Positions 1 to 11,863 of a DNA stretch of 64,000 nucleotides are shown here, piece after piece. This stretch comes from Cyclaneusma minus (lineage: Eukaryota; Ascomycota; Leotiomycetes; Marthamycetales; Marthamycetaceae). Made by a program: the position numbers and the translations under genes. The notes beneath the pieces are model-generated. The model was not told the DNA's origin, did not search any database, and saw nothing but the letters and a program-made list of their open reading frames with translations. The first letter of the stretch is position 1, and each line of letters starts with the position of its first letter. The DNA is taken from the NCBI GenBank assembly GCA_037179335.1, contig JAKZHN010000008.1, positions 310,001-374,000 of the forward strand, read 5' to 3'.

Positions 1-1102
1 TATCTCGGGAGGTTATATAGTAAGAATGTGGAAGCGCCAACTTGACCAATATCGTATCCAAACACCAATTATTCGGATTCCAGGCCCTGAAACGTTCGAG
101 GATGGACATGGATAACCGCTACCTGGTCACTCGCCCCTGGGCCTGTGAGCCTAACCCCCTTTTCGATCCTACGGGATGTTTCAGCGACATGAAGTTCCCC
201 AGTTCTTCTAAAGATATCTAAGAGAAAGCGGAGTATTCAGTACCAAGCGCGTACGTTGAAACTGAGGTTGCTGATAAGTAAACGCCCGGTAATGACTTAA
301 TAAAGTAGAACAAGGGGTCGGCGTTTAACTCACTCGGAATCTGCCTATTATCACAATAAGATGAAGATTGGTGAGCAACTTGACATGGACGAAATCTTCT
401 TGATTCGTAGTCGTCCCTAGGATCATAATCATCTCCATATTTCGCAACTTGTAAGGTATAGGCTTCATCTTCAGCTTATGAAAACCTGTAAATTAAGTTA
501 ATCCAATATTATTATATTTATCAGAGAAAAATGCGGTAAAAGTTGGTATCAGTTTTAACTGACGTGATAGTCTATATCACTAAAACTCATGCTGCGGTTA
601 TTGCCTAGTAGTGATTGGCCCCGCGGGCCGGCGCGTAAAACCCGCATGCCGCCCACTGCGCCGCCCACTGCGCCGCCCGCTGTGCCTCCCGGCCGCGTCT
701 GTCGGTCCGTCGGAAGACTCCGTTGGCGCCTAACTTCCAAAAGGCCCAAGAACATGGTATCATGCGCTGTGTTGACAGAATGTGATGAAAAAGAGTTCAT
801 GCATATTTAGCGCGCTGAGGTTGACACATCTGACGTCTCCCCACCGATACGCCTTTTACACAGCCCCTTGCACCGCCTTCTTCGACCTTCAACTGACACC
901 CTATCATCTACTGCTCGCAACTTCTACTCCAAGGGATAGCCTTAGTAAGATCCAAGAGATATAAGGCAAGAGAAGCGCCGATAAACTTGGCTCAACGTCC
1001 AAATTTCTAACTTCACAAGTCTTCCCAAACCTCCCTCACACACCCAATCACACACTTCTACAGACATCGATCAAGCTACTTTGAACTTTCCTCTCCAGCA
1101 CC
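1..1102. other. Gene-free left edge and upstream region of the first gene
   Basis: No recognisable coding sequence here. The short open frames overlap on both strands and resemble no family I know. The stretch just before the first gene (about 1000-1100) is rich in C and in CACA/CTTC runs, as expected of an ascomycete 5' leader. A GC-rich patch at about 618-730 carries a small 12-bp tandem repeat. Confidence 0.6.
648..683. repeat. 12-bp tandem repeat, three units
   Basis: GCCGCCCACTGC occurs twice exactly (648-659, 660-671), followed by a third unit with two changes (672-683). It sits in an otherwise ordinary non-coding stretch. Confidence 0.8.
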
Positions 1103-2497
1103 ATGGCTGAATTGAAACTGGAGCTCGACTATGATGATGATGATGAACTATGTATACAGCAACTCCATATTCTCAACGACTTCCTCCAACCGACTTCGAC
1201 CATGTCCGCAGATGAGGCAGCACGACGATACGACAAGCTTGCGCCGCTGCCCAGTGCCGAAGATACAAGCGGCCTGGATATGTACCAGACCATCTCCGAC
1301 ATCTTCGCCGATACTTTCGAAATCGTCGTACAGATTCCCGGTGATCACGAATCCCAGGACAAGCTGATATCGCTGCTCAAAGCACTCCAAGCTTTGCCAA
1401 CCAAAGAAGTCCGCTTTCGCAACTGGGAGTGCACCGCCGTACGCCTCGCTCCCCAATTACTTTCTGATTTAATATGCTTACCTTTTACCAAGACCATACT
1501 GTTGTGGAAGGAATTCCCCCCCTCTTTTGAGCGCCAGCTCTGGGAATCTTGGAAGCGTAAGTCTACCACCACGTGACCCATGCAAGTTTTGCTAGTCGTC
1601 AAGTTGCTGAAATAAAGCACAGCGCTGTATTTCCTCGTCGCAGAAAAGAAAAACGCAATGGGGACACCGATAGAGGAAGACGACTTGGAGCCTGAACAGA
1701 CACACTTTGTGAACCTGACGGCTTTCGCCGCCAGAATAGTTTCTTCGGGGATCGACGAGACACAAGTGTCGTACTTGCCGTGGATCATGGCCCACATGGA
1801 AGTGCCGTCGCCGCCTTCGAAGGGCCTGATAGCTGCTGCGGCGGAGTGGTTCCGAAGCGCCGGAGACTGGATATTTGAACATTGTGGAGAAGAAAAGTGG
1901 TGGTATGACTATGAGTGCGGGGAAGATACGGTGGCGTTTTGGAAGGGGACGCTGTATGAGGGGGAAAGCGGGCTGTGTCGGGAGAGATGGCTGTGGTGGA
2001 AACAGAGGTTTGATGAGCTGGCCGGACTTGAGAGCTGTGGTGACGAGACTAAGAAGATTGCCAAGTGGATAGCGGAGAGAATGGAAGAGATTGAGAAGAA
2101 GGGTGCGAATGAGACCGAGGGAGGCGGGAGTCAGCAAGGCGCGGATGAGAATGAGATTGAGGAGGGCAAGAATCAGCGAAGCGGGGAAGAAACTGAGCAA
2201 GCCGGGTGTCAGAAAGGTGCACATGAGATTGAGAAAGGAGAGACTGAGCAAGCTGGGGATCAGAAAGGCGGCATTGAGATTGAGCAAGGCGGAAATGAGA
2301 CCGAGAAAGGCGGGAATCAGCAAGGCGAGAATGAGACTGAGCATGATGAGAATGAGATTGAGGAGGGCAAGAATCAGCGAAGCGAGGAAGAAACTGAGCA
2401 AGGCGGGAATTGGAAAGTTAAACATGAGATTGAGAGCGGAGAGAGTGAGCAAGCTGGGGATCAGAAAGGTGGAAATGAGACCGAGAAAGGCGGCTAG
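1103..2497 (+). CDS. DUF3632-like hypothetical protein with acidic repeat tail
   Basis: Seen: the start ATG at 1103 has a good context (CACCATGG). One intron, 1557-1622 (GTAAGT..CACAG), joins two open frames in phase and gives 442 codons. The first ~150 residues begin with an acidic run (DYDDDDE). The segment from about residue 145 to 300 is rich in Trp (WESWKP, WIMAHM, AEWF, WWKQRF). The tail from about residue 315 is an imperfect Glu/Gln/Gly/Asn repeat without hydrophobic residues and probably disordered. No signal peptide or membrane segment. Known: the Trp-rich layout resembles the fungal DUF3632 family, whose function is unknown. Inferred: the tail grew by tandem duplication of a 201-bp unit. 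The family assignment is tentative. The exon structure is well supported because the frame stays open only with this splice. Confidence 0.7.
2144..2490 (+). repeat. 201-bp coding tandem duplication inside the acidic tail
   Basis: The string GATGAGAATGAGATTGAGG occurs at 2144 and again at 2345, a 201-bp (67-codon) offset. Following segments also match, with scattered changes. Smaller Glu-Gln-Gly units recur within each copy. The repetition keeps other frames open as well, which explains the long antisense open frame across it. Confidence 0.75.
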
Positions 2498-3092
2498 GCT
2501 CCTTTGTGGAGGCCTTACCTTTGTTAGCTGTAGCCATCAGAAGGAGAGCTCTCTCCTGAGAGAGAGCTTCCCTCTTCAGTCACCAATGCATACAGATTTA
2601 CATCTGGAGAAGTTTTACCACGAGATTTGGAGGAGATTCGTTAGGAAGCATTGTTGTTGAAGTGGACAGCTTCGCCGGGAGAGGAATCGAAGGGGGGGAT
2701 GTTATCATGTTGCCAATTGACACATTTGACTATCAATCTCAGTTGAATAAGTAACATGCATTACAGCGATCAAGGTACATGTAAATCACGAGAGGGCGTT
2801 AGTCTCCGAGTTAGTTGTTTGTTGGATTAATCCCTGTATTCCCCTCATCACCCAACGGTTACAACCTTGTCTGCGCTTTGTCTAATGATTAACCCCCAGA
2901 AATTATAGTCTGCCTCGCTTCTTCCAGAAATTGTTTATGCACCAAGCATGCATCTCGGTTTATGATAATGAGGCCCGTGATCTTCACGGTCTCATTATAT
3001 AAGATACTAGATTGTGCCATATCACCCTCCTCTTCAACCCACCCTTGCTTGCCTCAACTTCATTCCACTTTCCAAATCATCTCACAGCTGAC
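2498..3092. other. Intergenic region with promoter of the flavoenzyme gene
   Basis: No coding signal seen. Positions 2498-2900 should hold the 3' end of the upstream gene. The downstream part carries a near-palindrome and a TATA-like element just ahead of the next gene (separate entry), then a C/T-rich leader. Confidence 0.6.
2965..3004 (+). promoter_or_regulatory. Inverted repeat next to a TATA-like box, upstream of the flavoenzyme gene
   Basis: ATAATGAGGCCCGTGA (2965-2980) and TCACGGTCTCATTAT (2984-2998) form a near-perfect inverted repeat with a 3-nt centre. It runs into TATATAAG at about 2996-3003, some 90 bp before the ATG at 3093. It is placed like a binding site for a dimeric regulator overlapping the core promoter. 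No factor is known, so the role is inference. Confidence 0.5.
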
Positions 3093-4115
3093 ATGGACTT
3101 TATCGACGTTGCCATCATCGGCGGAGGCCCGGCCGGATTGACCGCCGCGGGTACTTTGGCACGTCAGCTTCATACTGCCGTCGTCTTCGACACCAAAACC
3201 TACCGGAACAAAGACTCCCACCACATGCACATGGTTCCTACTTGGGATCACAAGGACCCTCAAGATTTCCGAGACGCAGCCAGGGAGAACGTCCTGACCC
3301 GCTACTCCACGATTCAATACCTTGACGTTGGCGTCAGCAGTGTTGAGAAGAAAAACGACTCTCATTTCAAGGTCGTGGATACGACTGGCAAAGAATGGAA
3401 TTCTTACAAGATCATCCTGGCCGTCGGCATGAAGGACACTTTCCCCGACATTGAAGGATACGCTGAGTTGTGGACTAAGCGCATGTAAGTAACTGAGAGC
3501 TTTTCCAGCCTACCTGTTTACACCTAGCATTTTCTAACCTGGAAAACTGTTTCCGAGTATAGCTACCACTGTCTTTTCTGCTATGGCTACGAAGATCGTG
3601 GAGCCAAATCCGCAGGAGTCCTCGTCGTGCCTCCCCTCCCCCCCGTCATGCTAATCCCGATGGTCGAAGCCTGCAACGCCGCCCAACTTGCCGACGAAGT
3701 AACTTTGTACACACACGGAGACGACAGCGTTGCTGCCCAGCTTCACCCTCTAGTCAAGTCACCCTTCAAGATCGAGCAGCGCAAGATCAGCCGGCTCATC
3801 GACACCAACGGCACATCAGTCACGATCGAGTTTGCCGATGGCTCCACCAAGGAAGAGACATTTCTGGTGCACAATCCCAAGACCACTGTTCAGGGCTCGT
3901 TCGTCGAGCAGCTTGGCCTGGAGCTGGCCCCCACTGGAGATATCTCGGCGCCTGCTCCATTCCATCAGACCAGCGTTCGTGGGGTGTTTGCTGCAGGGGA
4001 CTGCATCACGCCTTACAAGGCTGCCCCGGGGGCCATCGCAAGTGGCTGCAATGCTGCGGTGGCCAGCACTGCGCAGATGCAGGCTGAGAAGCACGGCTTG
4101 CCCGCGCTGTTTTAG
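3093..4115 (+). CDS. GliT-like FAD-dependent disulfide oxidoreductase
   Basis: Seen: ATG at 3093. One intron, 3485-3562 (GTAAGT..TATAG), restores a 314-residue frame. The N-terminus has the FAD (Rossmann) motif GGGPAG at residues 10-15. A redox CxxC, HCLFC with C134 and C137, follows directly after the splice. Near the C-terminus GVFAAGDC is the second FAD-binding motif of the thioredoxin-reductase fold. Known: this fold with a HCxxCxGYE centre is shared by small thioredoxin reductases and by fungal dithiol oxidases such as GliT, which form or protect the disulfide in epidithio compounds. The central segment after the CxxC lacks an evident GxGxxG NADPH motif and is Pro-rich, which favours the oxidase-like branch. 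No non-ribosomal peptide synthetase or other biosynthetic gene lies nearby, so the substrate is unknown. A cytosolic location is likely because no targeting sequence is seen. Confidence 0.85.
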
Positions 4116-5038
4116 TTTGGATGCCTTCATGTTAGGCTATCGAATGGCGATTGATGTATGGTATCTAGCTAGCAATCCAAATTGAGGTTTTTTCCACCAA
4201 GCTACCTGAACACAATGACCTTGGAGTCGTGAAATAAATTCTGTAATTTTGAATTTGATATTTTCGTCGGAGTTTGAGAGCTAGGTACATTAATAAGAAG
4301 TTGGTGGCTGTATCAACAGGGCTCGGTTTCCAGTTTACTATATACTTTCTGCTGTCGAACTACGGCCCTGCTACCTGTTTTTTTAATCCAAAAAAAGTTG
4401 AGGTAGCACATGCAATCAATATTGATCCATAAAGACGGTTTGAAAACATTCGGGTGTTTTGATGCAACTTGGAGAAATCACAGTGTATTATTTCCAAGTC
4501 AGTCACCCAACTCATAGATGACAGTATGAGCTGCAGGAATCTAGACACTCGGTTGCTGTTTGCCGACAGATATCAGTCTAAATTCCAACACGTTCCCAAC
4601 CTGCATGATCTGGGTCCTCGGTGCGTTCGTGGGGCTGATATGTGCGCACGAGCGTGGGGTAAAACAGGGGTGATGTCCGTCCGCCTGCCACCCTGACTCT
4701 GTGAAGAGGCTCTACAGTTGTTACATACTGGGATACGGCTTTCTCGGTATCAAATCCCGCACGTTGGAGATCTCTATTATAGTCGTTCAGCCGTTTAGCC
4801 GTGCTGCGCCTCATATGCAGTTAGTTTTCTACATACATGTACTCCGCAACCCCCGCGTTAACATAGTGGGTAATGTTAGCAAGCCTAGTATGTAGCAATC
4901 TAGATATTTTCCAACGGCCCAGAGAAAGTCGTATCATTCCAGCCTCCAAGTTTTCAACTTCCCTTCTTTGCTCAGTTGAGTTATCTAACACTACATGAAT
5001 GCATCACGCAATACCACTACCATCTCGCCACCAACGCC
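4116..5038. other. Intergenic region without visible gene
   Basis: Between the flavoenzyme stop and the 3' end of the GNAT gene (which reads toward it) I see only short unconvincing open frames. Positions 4200-4560 are moderately AT-rich. No repeat or RNA gene recognised. Confidence 0.55.
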
Positions 5039-5301
5039 TCAGAGTTTCAGCATCCGAGGTTTTCCCTCCCAAGGCAGAATCGTCTTGCCCTCGACATACA
5101 CCCCTCCCGCTGGTCTCCACATAATACAAATGGTCTCGGCATGCAAGCTACGCGCCAGACGACCCCAGTCCGCGCTCGGCTGGTCATCCTTCATTGGCGG
5201 CGTAAATACCATGACTGGCTTGACGATAGGCACAAAGCCGCATTTCAGATAGCCCGGTATGCCCATCGAGCTGGCCTCCAGAAAGCACTCGAGGCCCAGT
5301 G

Positions 5302-5506
5302 TGTGACGGCCCCAGGCCGCAACAGCCACGTGACCCCGGCCCGTGACCGGTCCGGTGCCAGCGCTAGGCGCGCTAGGCGCTAGCATAGGAGGAAGCTTCT
5401 TTAAAAAGCTCCCCATCCTAAACCTCTTTCCTTTTTAATTTAAATCACAATATTAATTTATACCTTACCTTGCCATTTCACGTAATTTTGGGCCCGCGCT
5501 ATAATA
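5302..5506 (+). repeat. Left LTR of Gypsy element E1
   Basis: 205 bp, begins TGTGACGGCCCC. The outer ~140 bp keep normal GC content and the inner part is RIP-altered. The end reads ATAATA where the right copy has ATAACA. Confidence 0.92.
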
Positions 5507-8096
5507 GTTAATTTAAATTTATTTTTCCCCAATATTAAATAGCTTTAAAAATTTGCTATTTTTAAAGCTTTGCTTTTTATAAACAATTTATTTTATATTG
5601 CAATAATCCAGTACTTTAAATTTTTATATAGCGGCCTTTAATATTAAAATTTATTTTAAATCAATTAAAATCGCAATATTAGCCTAAATTATCAATTGCG
5701 CATTATTTTGCAATATCTTTATCTAAATTAAATTATTTTTATTTTAAAAAATCCTAGCCCTAAAATTAAAAATATTGCATTATATAAAAACGCATTAAGC
5801 TTAGCTTTAGCCCTGCTAGCCCCAATTATTAATATAATTAATAAAATCCAATACAATATTAATAACGCCTAATTATTGCATATTTTTTAAAAGCAAATTA
5901 AAAAATTTATACTAATAGTAATTATTTTTAATAAATAGATTAATAAAATAATTTAAATTGCTGCAATTAACCGTTTTAATATTATTAATAATAATAAAAT
6001 TGCTAGCTCTTATATTAAAAATAATAAATTCAAAAAAAATTGCAATTGCGCAATTGCTTTTATTATTTCAAAAATTATTATAATAAATATTATATTTTTT
6101 AAACCCTATTTAAAAATATTAACCTTTTTTTATTTTTTTTAAATCCCAAATCCAATAATAATTTTGAATTTAGCAATAGCAAATCCAATTTTAAATCTAA
6201 CCATTGTAAAAAAAAAGAAAAAAAAAATATTAAAGCTTTTTAATTTAAAAAAACTGGATAATAGTAAGAATTATAAATTTTAATATTGAATAATTGCTAT
6301 TAAAAATAAGCTTATTTTAAATTATAATTTTTTTTTATTTAAAGCTTTCTATATAATATATATTTAAAATTATTATACCGGCATAATTTTTTTTTTTAAA
6401 ATTATTATTATTTTAAAAAAAACCCATTTACCAGCTAGCGCTAAATAATTAAAATTTTAAAAATATATATAAATAGCCCAATTAAAAAAACTAATATTTT
6501 AAAAAATTATATAAAATATAAAATAAATAGCAAAAAAAAATCTAATAAATTTTTTAACAATTTTTACCGCAATGCGCAATTGGCTAAAATATTTAATAAA
6601 AATATTTTAGCTAATTTATATTGCAAATTATTATTCAATTTAATATTAACTATAATTTTTATTATTTATATTTATAAAAATTTAAAAAAAGCCAAATTTT
6701 TTTATTATAATTTATACCGCAATATATTTATTTAAAATAATGCCAATTATATTTTTAAAAATTTTATTTTTGCTAATTATTAGCTTTAACGCAATTAAAA
6801 TAAACCCAAGAATAAATTTAGCAATAATTAAAAAAGGCAAAATTATAAAAAATTTTGCAAAAAATTTAATAAAGGCTTTTATTTTAATTATAAAAATAAA
6901 ATAAAAAATAATAATAATTATTTTAATTATAAAAAAAAGCTTATTAAAAAATAAAAAACTAAGCATAATTAAAATATAAAAAAATTTATATATTTTAATT
7001 ATTATTAAATTAAATATATTGCAAAAAATTGCCCTATTAAAATTAAAAAAAAATTAATTAAATTAATATTAATACTGGATTTAAAAAAAAGCCGTAAAAT
7101 AAATAGGCCTAGAAAAAAACTTCTTTCTAAATTAATTATTGCTTAAATTTATTAATTTATTATTTTTAAATATTAATTGGCTAATTAATAAAAATTATTT
7201 TATTATTTTTTATATTTTAAAAAATAATAATTTGCAAATTAATATATTTATTAATAATAAAGCATAAATGTTATATATTATAAATATTTATATAGCTAAA
7301 GCTTTGATTTTTAAAAATTTTCTATTAATTTCCTTAAAAAAAATTATTTTTATTTAAAAATATAATAAAAAAAATAAAAATCCCATTTATTATATTATAT
7401 ATCCGGATTTTTAAATTTAAAAAAAATATTTAAAAAAATATTATATCTAATTATTAGCTTAAGATTATATAAATTTTTTATAAATATCAAATAGCAAAAA
7501 AAAAATATATTATTAAATTTTAAAAATTAATGCCTTTAATAATCGAAAAATTTCCCAATTTGCAAAAAAAAGCCAAATAATAAAAATAATAAAAATTTTA
7601 TTATTAAAAAGGCTAAAAAAGCCTTAGCTATTTTATTATTAATATCCAATATATTAAAAAATAATAAGCCTAATCTATTTATATTAAAATGGGTTTTAAA
7701 AGCTTTGCCTATATATAAATTAGCTATAAAAAAAGCTATAAATATTATAAATTAAAACTTAATTAATAAAATACCCAAATTATTATCTAAGCCTAAAAAA
7801 ATATAGTTTTTATTAAATAATTTATTTATAATTTTTTTTTAAATTAATAATGCCAATATATATTTTTTTTTAAAAAAATAAAAAATAAAAAAATTATAGC
7901 CTGGATTTATTTTTTATATAAAATAAATAAGGCTTTAAAAACCAAAAAAATATTAAATAAATTAAAGGATTTTAATAATAATAAATAGCTAGACCAAAAG
8001 CTTTCCAAATATTTTTAAAAAAAAATTAAATCCTATTTTTTTAAAAAACACTTTGATATTATATTAAATTATAGCCTATATAATATTAAAATTAAA

Positions 8097-8336
8097 TTGA
8101 AAGCCTTTAAAAATAGCCTAGGCTATTTATTTTTATATACTATATTAGAAAAAAAGCTAATAATTATAAAAAATTATTTAAAAAACTATTTATGCAAGGG
8201 ATTTATTAAAGCTAGCTTTTTATTATTTACAATTTTTATTTTATTTATTAAAAAGTTTAAAAAAAGCCTTTATTTTTATATAAATTATAAAAAGCTAAAT
8301 AAATTTATAAAAAAAAACTATTACCCGCTTTTTTTT
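8097..8336 (+). pseudogene. Gypsy reverse transcriptase relic
   Basis: An 80-codon open frame (non-ATG start) with the pattern LCKGFIKAS, FIKK, YINYKKLNKF and KNYYPL. It corresponds to the LxxGFIRPS...VKKxDGSxRxxVDYRxLNxxTxxxxYPLP block that opens Gypsy reverse transcriptase. Arg, Pro, Gly and Ser codons have shifted to Lys, Phe, Leu and Asn, as C>T/G>A change predicts. Confidence 0.8.
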
Positions 8337-9295
8337 TAATAAATTTTTTTCCAGATTTAGTAAAGCTAAATATTTTATTAAATTGAATATTTCTAAATAT
8401 TTTATTATATATAAATAAATAAAGCTTTTAAATGCTTTATTATATTTTATATTTATTATAATATATAATAATAAATAATATTGCTATTTAGGCTAATTAA
8501 TAAATTAGCTATTTTTTAAAAATATATTAATAATATATTTTTTAATTTATTAAATAAATATTATATAATATTTATTAATAATATATTAATTTATTTAAAT
8601 ATTTTTAAATAATATAAAAAAAAATTAAAAAAAAATTTAATTATTTAAAGATTGCAAGCCTATAAATAAATATTAAAAAATATAAATTTTTAATTATAGA
8701 GATTAAATACCTTGGTTATATTATTTTTACAAAAGAAATTTAAATAGATTTTAATAAAATTGAAATAATTTAAAGCTGGAAATATTTTAGAAAAAAAAAT
8801 TAAGAAAATTTAAATATTTTTTAAATTTTATAATTTTTATTGCATTTTTTTTAAAAATTATAGCAAAATTATAAAGCCCTTAAATCAATTTACCAAAAAA
8901 GGCTATATTTAAAATTGGTTATTTTAATATAAATAAGCATTTAAAAAATTAAAAACTATATTAATTTCCATTTTATTATTGGCCAATTTTAATACTAAAT
9001 ATAAATTCAAATTTAAAACAAATATTTTAAATAATATATATATTAAAATATTTTTTCAAAAATACCCTAATAGCCAATAATATCTAATAATTTATTAATT
9101 TAAAATTATAAAAAATATTAGCTAAATTATAATATTTATAATAAAAAATTATTAGCTATAATTCTAGCTTTTATAAATTAGCGTATTTATTTAATTGGCG
9201 CAAAATAAAAAATTTAAATAATAAGCAATTATAAAGCTTTAAAATAATTTATATTTATAAAAGTATTAAATATTAAATAAGCTAAATAATAAAAA

Positions 9296-9480
9296 ATGCT
9301 TTTTAAATATTATTTTAAAATTAAATATAAATTAGGCACTATTAATAAAGCAAATTGTTTTATTAAAAAAAATAAAAAAATAAAAAAAATTATAGCTTTT
9401 AAAATATTTTACAAAAATTATATTATATTTTCTAAAAAAATACTAAATTCGAAAATTATTAAAAATTTGCAATTAAATAT
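9296..9480 (+). pseudogene. Gypsy RNase H to integrase linker relic
   Basis: The frame contains FKIKYKLGTINKANCFIKK. It matches the Gypsy motif FxIxYxPGxxNxxADALSRR at the end of RNase H after RIP-type change. Its position downstream of the reverse transcriptase relic confirms the plus-strand order. Confidence 0.7.
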
Positions 9481-11064
9481 TATAGCCTTTTTAAATTCAA
9501 TTAATATAGTATAAATAAATTTAATTAATAAGCTATTTAAAGCTAATTAGGAAATTAATAATAAAAAAATTTAAAAATATAAACAAAAAGCCAATAAAGC
9601 TTTAATAAAAAAAAAGCTAATTCAGCTAAATTTAATATAAAAAATAGCTTAATATTTAAAAATAAAAAATTAATTATACCAATTTAAAAAATATTATATA
9701 TAATTAAAATTTATAGCATAATTTAAATTATTTATTTTAAAAAAAATAAAATAAGAAAATTATTTAAAAAATAATATTAATGGCCTAGCTAATTAAAAAA
9801 TTATAATTGCTATATTAAAAATTGCAAGCAATATATTAAAATTAAAATATTAAAAAATAAAATTTTTAATTTATTTAATTTTTTACTAATATTTAACCGG
9901 CTATAATAATATATAATAATAAATTTTTATAAAATATTTAAAAATATAAAAAACTATAATATAATTATAATTATAATATATAAATTTAATAAAAAAATTA
10001 TTTTTATTTCCTATTATAAAATAATTAATACTAAAAAATTAATAAAGCTTTTTTATACTATTATATATTAAATTTATAAAAATTTTAAATTTATTATATT
10101 TAATAAAGGCTCTTAATTTATTTTAAATTTTTAAAAAAACAATTTACGCATTTTAGAAATTGCAATATATTTATTTTTCGTTTATAATTTATTTATAAAC
10201 AAATAAATTAAAATTAAAAATGCTATTTTAAATATACGTTTAATATTTTTTTGTAATTGATTTTAAAATAATTGGCTATAATAGCTGCTATTTATAAATA
10301 CTATAATAATAATATTATTTTAAAAATTTATTAAAATATATTTAATTAAAATCGAAATAAAATATAAGCCTAGAATAATATTTAATTAAGCAATATGTAA
10401 ATTAGCTAATTTTTTTTAAATTTTAAATTGGGCAGATATTATAATTAAATAATATTAAATTTGTAAATACCAGAAAATAATAAAGAATATTATATAAATG
10501 GCCTAGCAATTGCAAGCCATTTAGACTAATAAAAAAAAATTAATATTAGAAATTATATTTATATAATTATAAAAAATTAAATAATAAAATAACCGATTTC
10601 TGGTATATTATTAAAAAAAATATTTAAATTAAACCTATTTTCTAAAATAAATATTTATTCAATAATAAATTCAAATAAATTTTAGTTAGCTATAAATAAT
10701 TTAATACTAGGCCAAATGTTTTAGCCAAAGCTTTTAAATAATATTAATAAAAAATTAAAATATAAAATATTTAAAATTCTAAATTTTAAGCTATATTATA
10801 AAATATTATATTATAAAATAAATTAGAAATTCTATTATAATTTAAATGCAAAATAATATTTATATAAAAATTTTAAGCATTGCCCTATAAAGCTAAAAAA
10901 AATTATTTTAAATATTTAAATAAACCAAGCCTATTATATAAGCTATTTAAATAGAAAATTAGAAATAAAGCCGCTAAAGCAAATAATAAAAAAAATTACT
11001 TATTTAAAAAAAAAAAAGAATTAATATAAAAATTTAGAAACGAGCTTTCTAGCAAAAAGGGTAT

Positions 11065-11269
11065 TATAATAGCTCTAAATCGCAATAGCCACGTAACTCC
11101 GGCCCGTGACCGGTCCGGTGCCGGCGCTAGGCGCACTAGGCGCTAGTATAGAAAAAAGCTCCCTTAAAAAGCTTCCCATCTTGGACCTCTTCCCTTTCTA
11201 GTTTAAATCACAATATTAACCTATGCCCTGCCTTGCCGTTCCACGTGACCTTGGGCCCGCGCCATAACA
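11065..11269 (+). repeat. Right LTR of Gypsy element E1
   Basis: 205 bp, same length as the left copy. Its first ~25 bp are RIP-altered (TATAATAGC against TGTGACGGC). The outer ~170 bp are almost untouched and end in CCATAACA. Confidence 0.92.
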
Positions 11270-11863
11270 TAGTGGGTCAGTCTGTCGAAGCCAAAAGTCC
11301 ATACCAGCTTGTGCCGCTCTAGTGCGTCGATAAGCCGGTAGCGCCCAAAAAGCCTGACCGTCTAGATTCCTGCATTAGTAGGTAGTTTTCGGCCGTGCAG
11401 ATCAGACTATCCGACTTACGTGCATGAGGTCGAGCCATCATCTTGGGCCGCCAACTCCACATCTGTGCGTAAAATTGGCACATGAGGTGATGCCGCTCCG
11501 AGCCTCTAGGGTAGTGGAGGCCGGGGAGCGTGATATCGGGAACTGGATCTTTCCAGGACTCCCACCAGGTCTGGAACAAATTGTCCCAGTCCTTGTCGAG
11601 ATCAACGAGACTGACTGAGAACCTTGATTGGGCAGTCATTTGTCCAAGCGTAGTTGTATATCAGCATGTGAAAATGATTGGTGCTGAGCCCAGGACATGG
11701 ATAGCAGGACTTTTGATTTTAAGCGGGGGCATGGTGACCAATTTATGGATAGACAAGTGTTTTCGTAGATCATAATGACCGCATGCAAAGCAATAAATCT
11801 TCCATACACTCACAGATATGATAACGGCATATCCCTGCATTAACTAAGGATCCCGGGTCTCGA

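Larger units (their letters stand above)
5302..11269 (+). mobile_element. Ty3/Gypsy LTR retrotransposon, RIP-degraded (element E1)
   Basis: Seen: 205-bp direct repeats at both ends (5302-5506 and 11065-11269), begin TG and end TA/CA, flanked by CAGTG (5297-5301) and TAGTG (11270-11274). The interior is extremely AT-rich and full of stops. It still carries a recognisable Gypsy reverse transcriptase stretch and an RNase H to integrase stretch on the plus strand. Purine-rich AAAAAGGG lies just before the right LTR, as expected for the polypurine tract of a plus-strand element. LTR differences are C>T or G>A where aligned. Inactive. It interrupts the GNAT gene. Confidence 0.93.
5039..11639 (-). 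pseudogene. GNAT-family N-acetyltransferase gene split by a Gypsy retrotransposon
   Basis: Seen: exon 1 is 11639-11420. An intron at 11419-11362 starts GTAAGT, has a TACTAAT branch site and ends in TAG. Exon 2 starts at 11361 and runs to 11275, where the element begins with its target duplication. The frame resumes at 5301 and stops at 5039. Counting the duplication once gives 570 nt, exactly 190 codons. The junction reads through in frame. Just before it is a Pro-x-Tyr-Arg-Arg segment, where GNAT proteins carry the acetyl-CoA loop. Just after it is LGLECFLEASSMGIPGY.. and CGF, the usual GNAT Leu-Glu-Ala-Ser/Gly-Tyr/Gly-Phe block. Known: such fungal GNATs acetylate small amines or proteins with acetyl-CoA. 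Inferred: the gene was intact until insertion, has no stop of its own, and cannot now make a full protein. A 106-residue open frame covering exon 1 and part of the intron is the retained stump. Confidence 0.75.

Noticed and set aside
1592..2452. 286-codon antisense open frame rich in Leu/Ile
   Set aside because: It is the reverse of the Glu/Gln-rich repeat of the DUF3632-like gene. The apparent hydrophobicity is a codon artefact.
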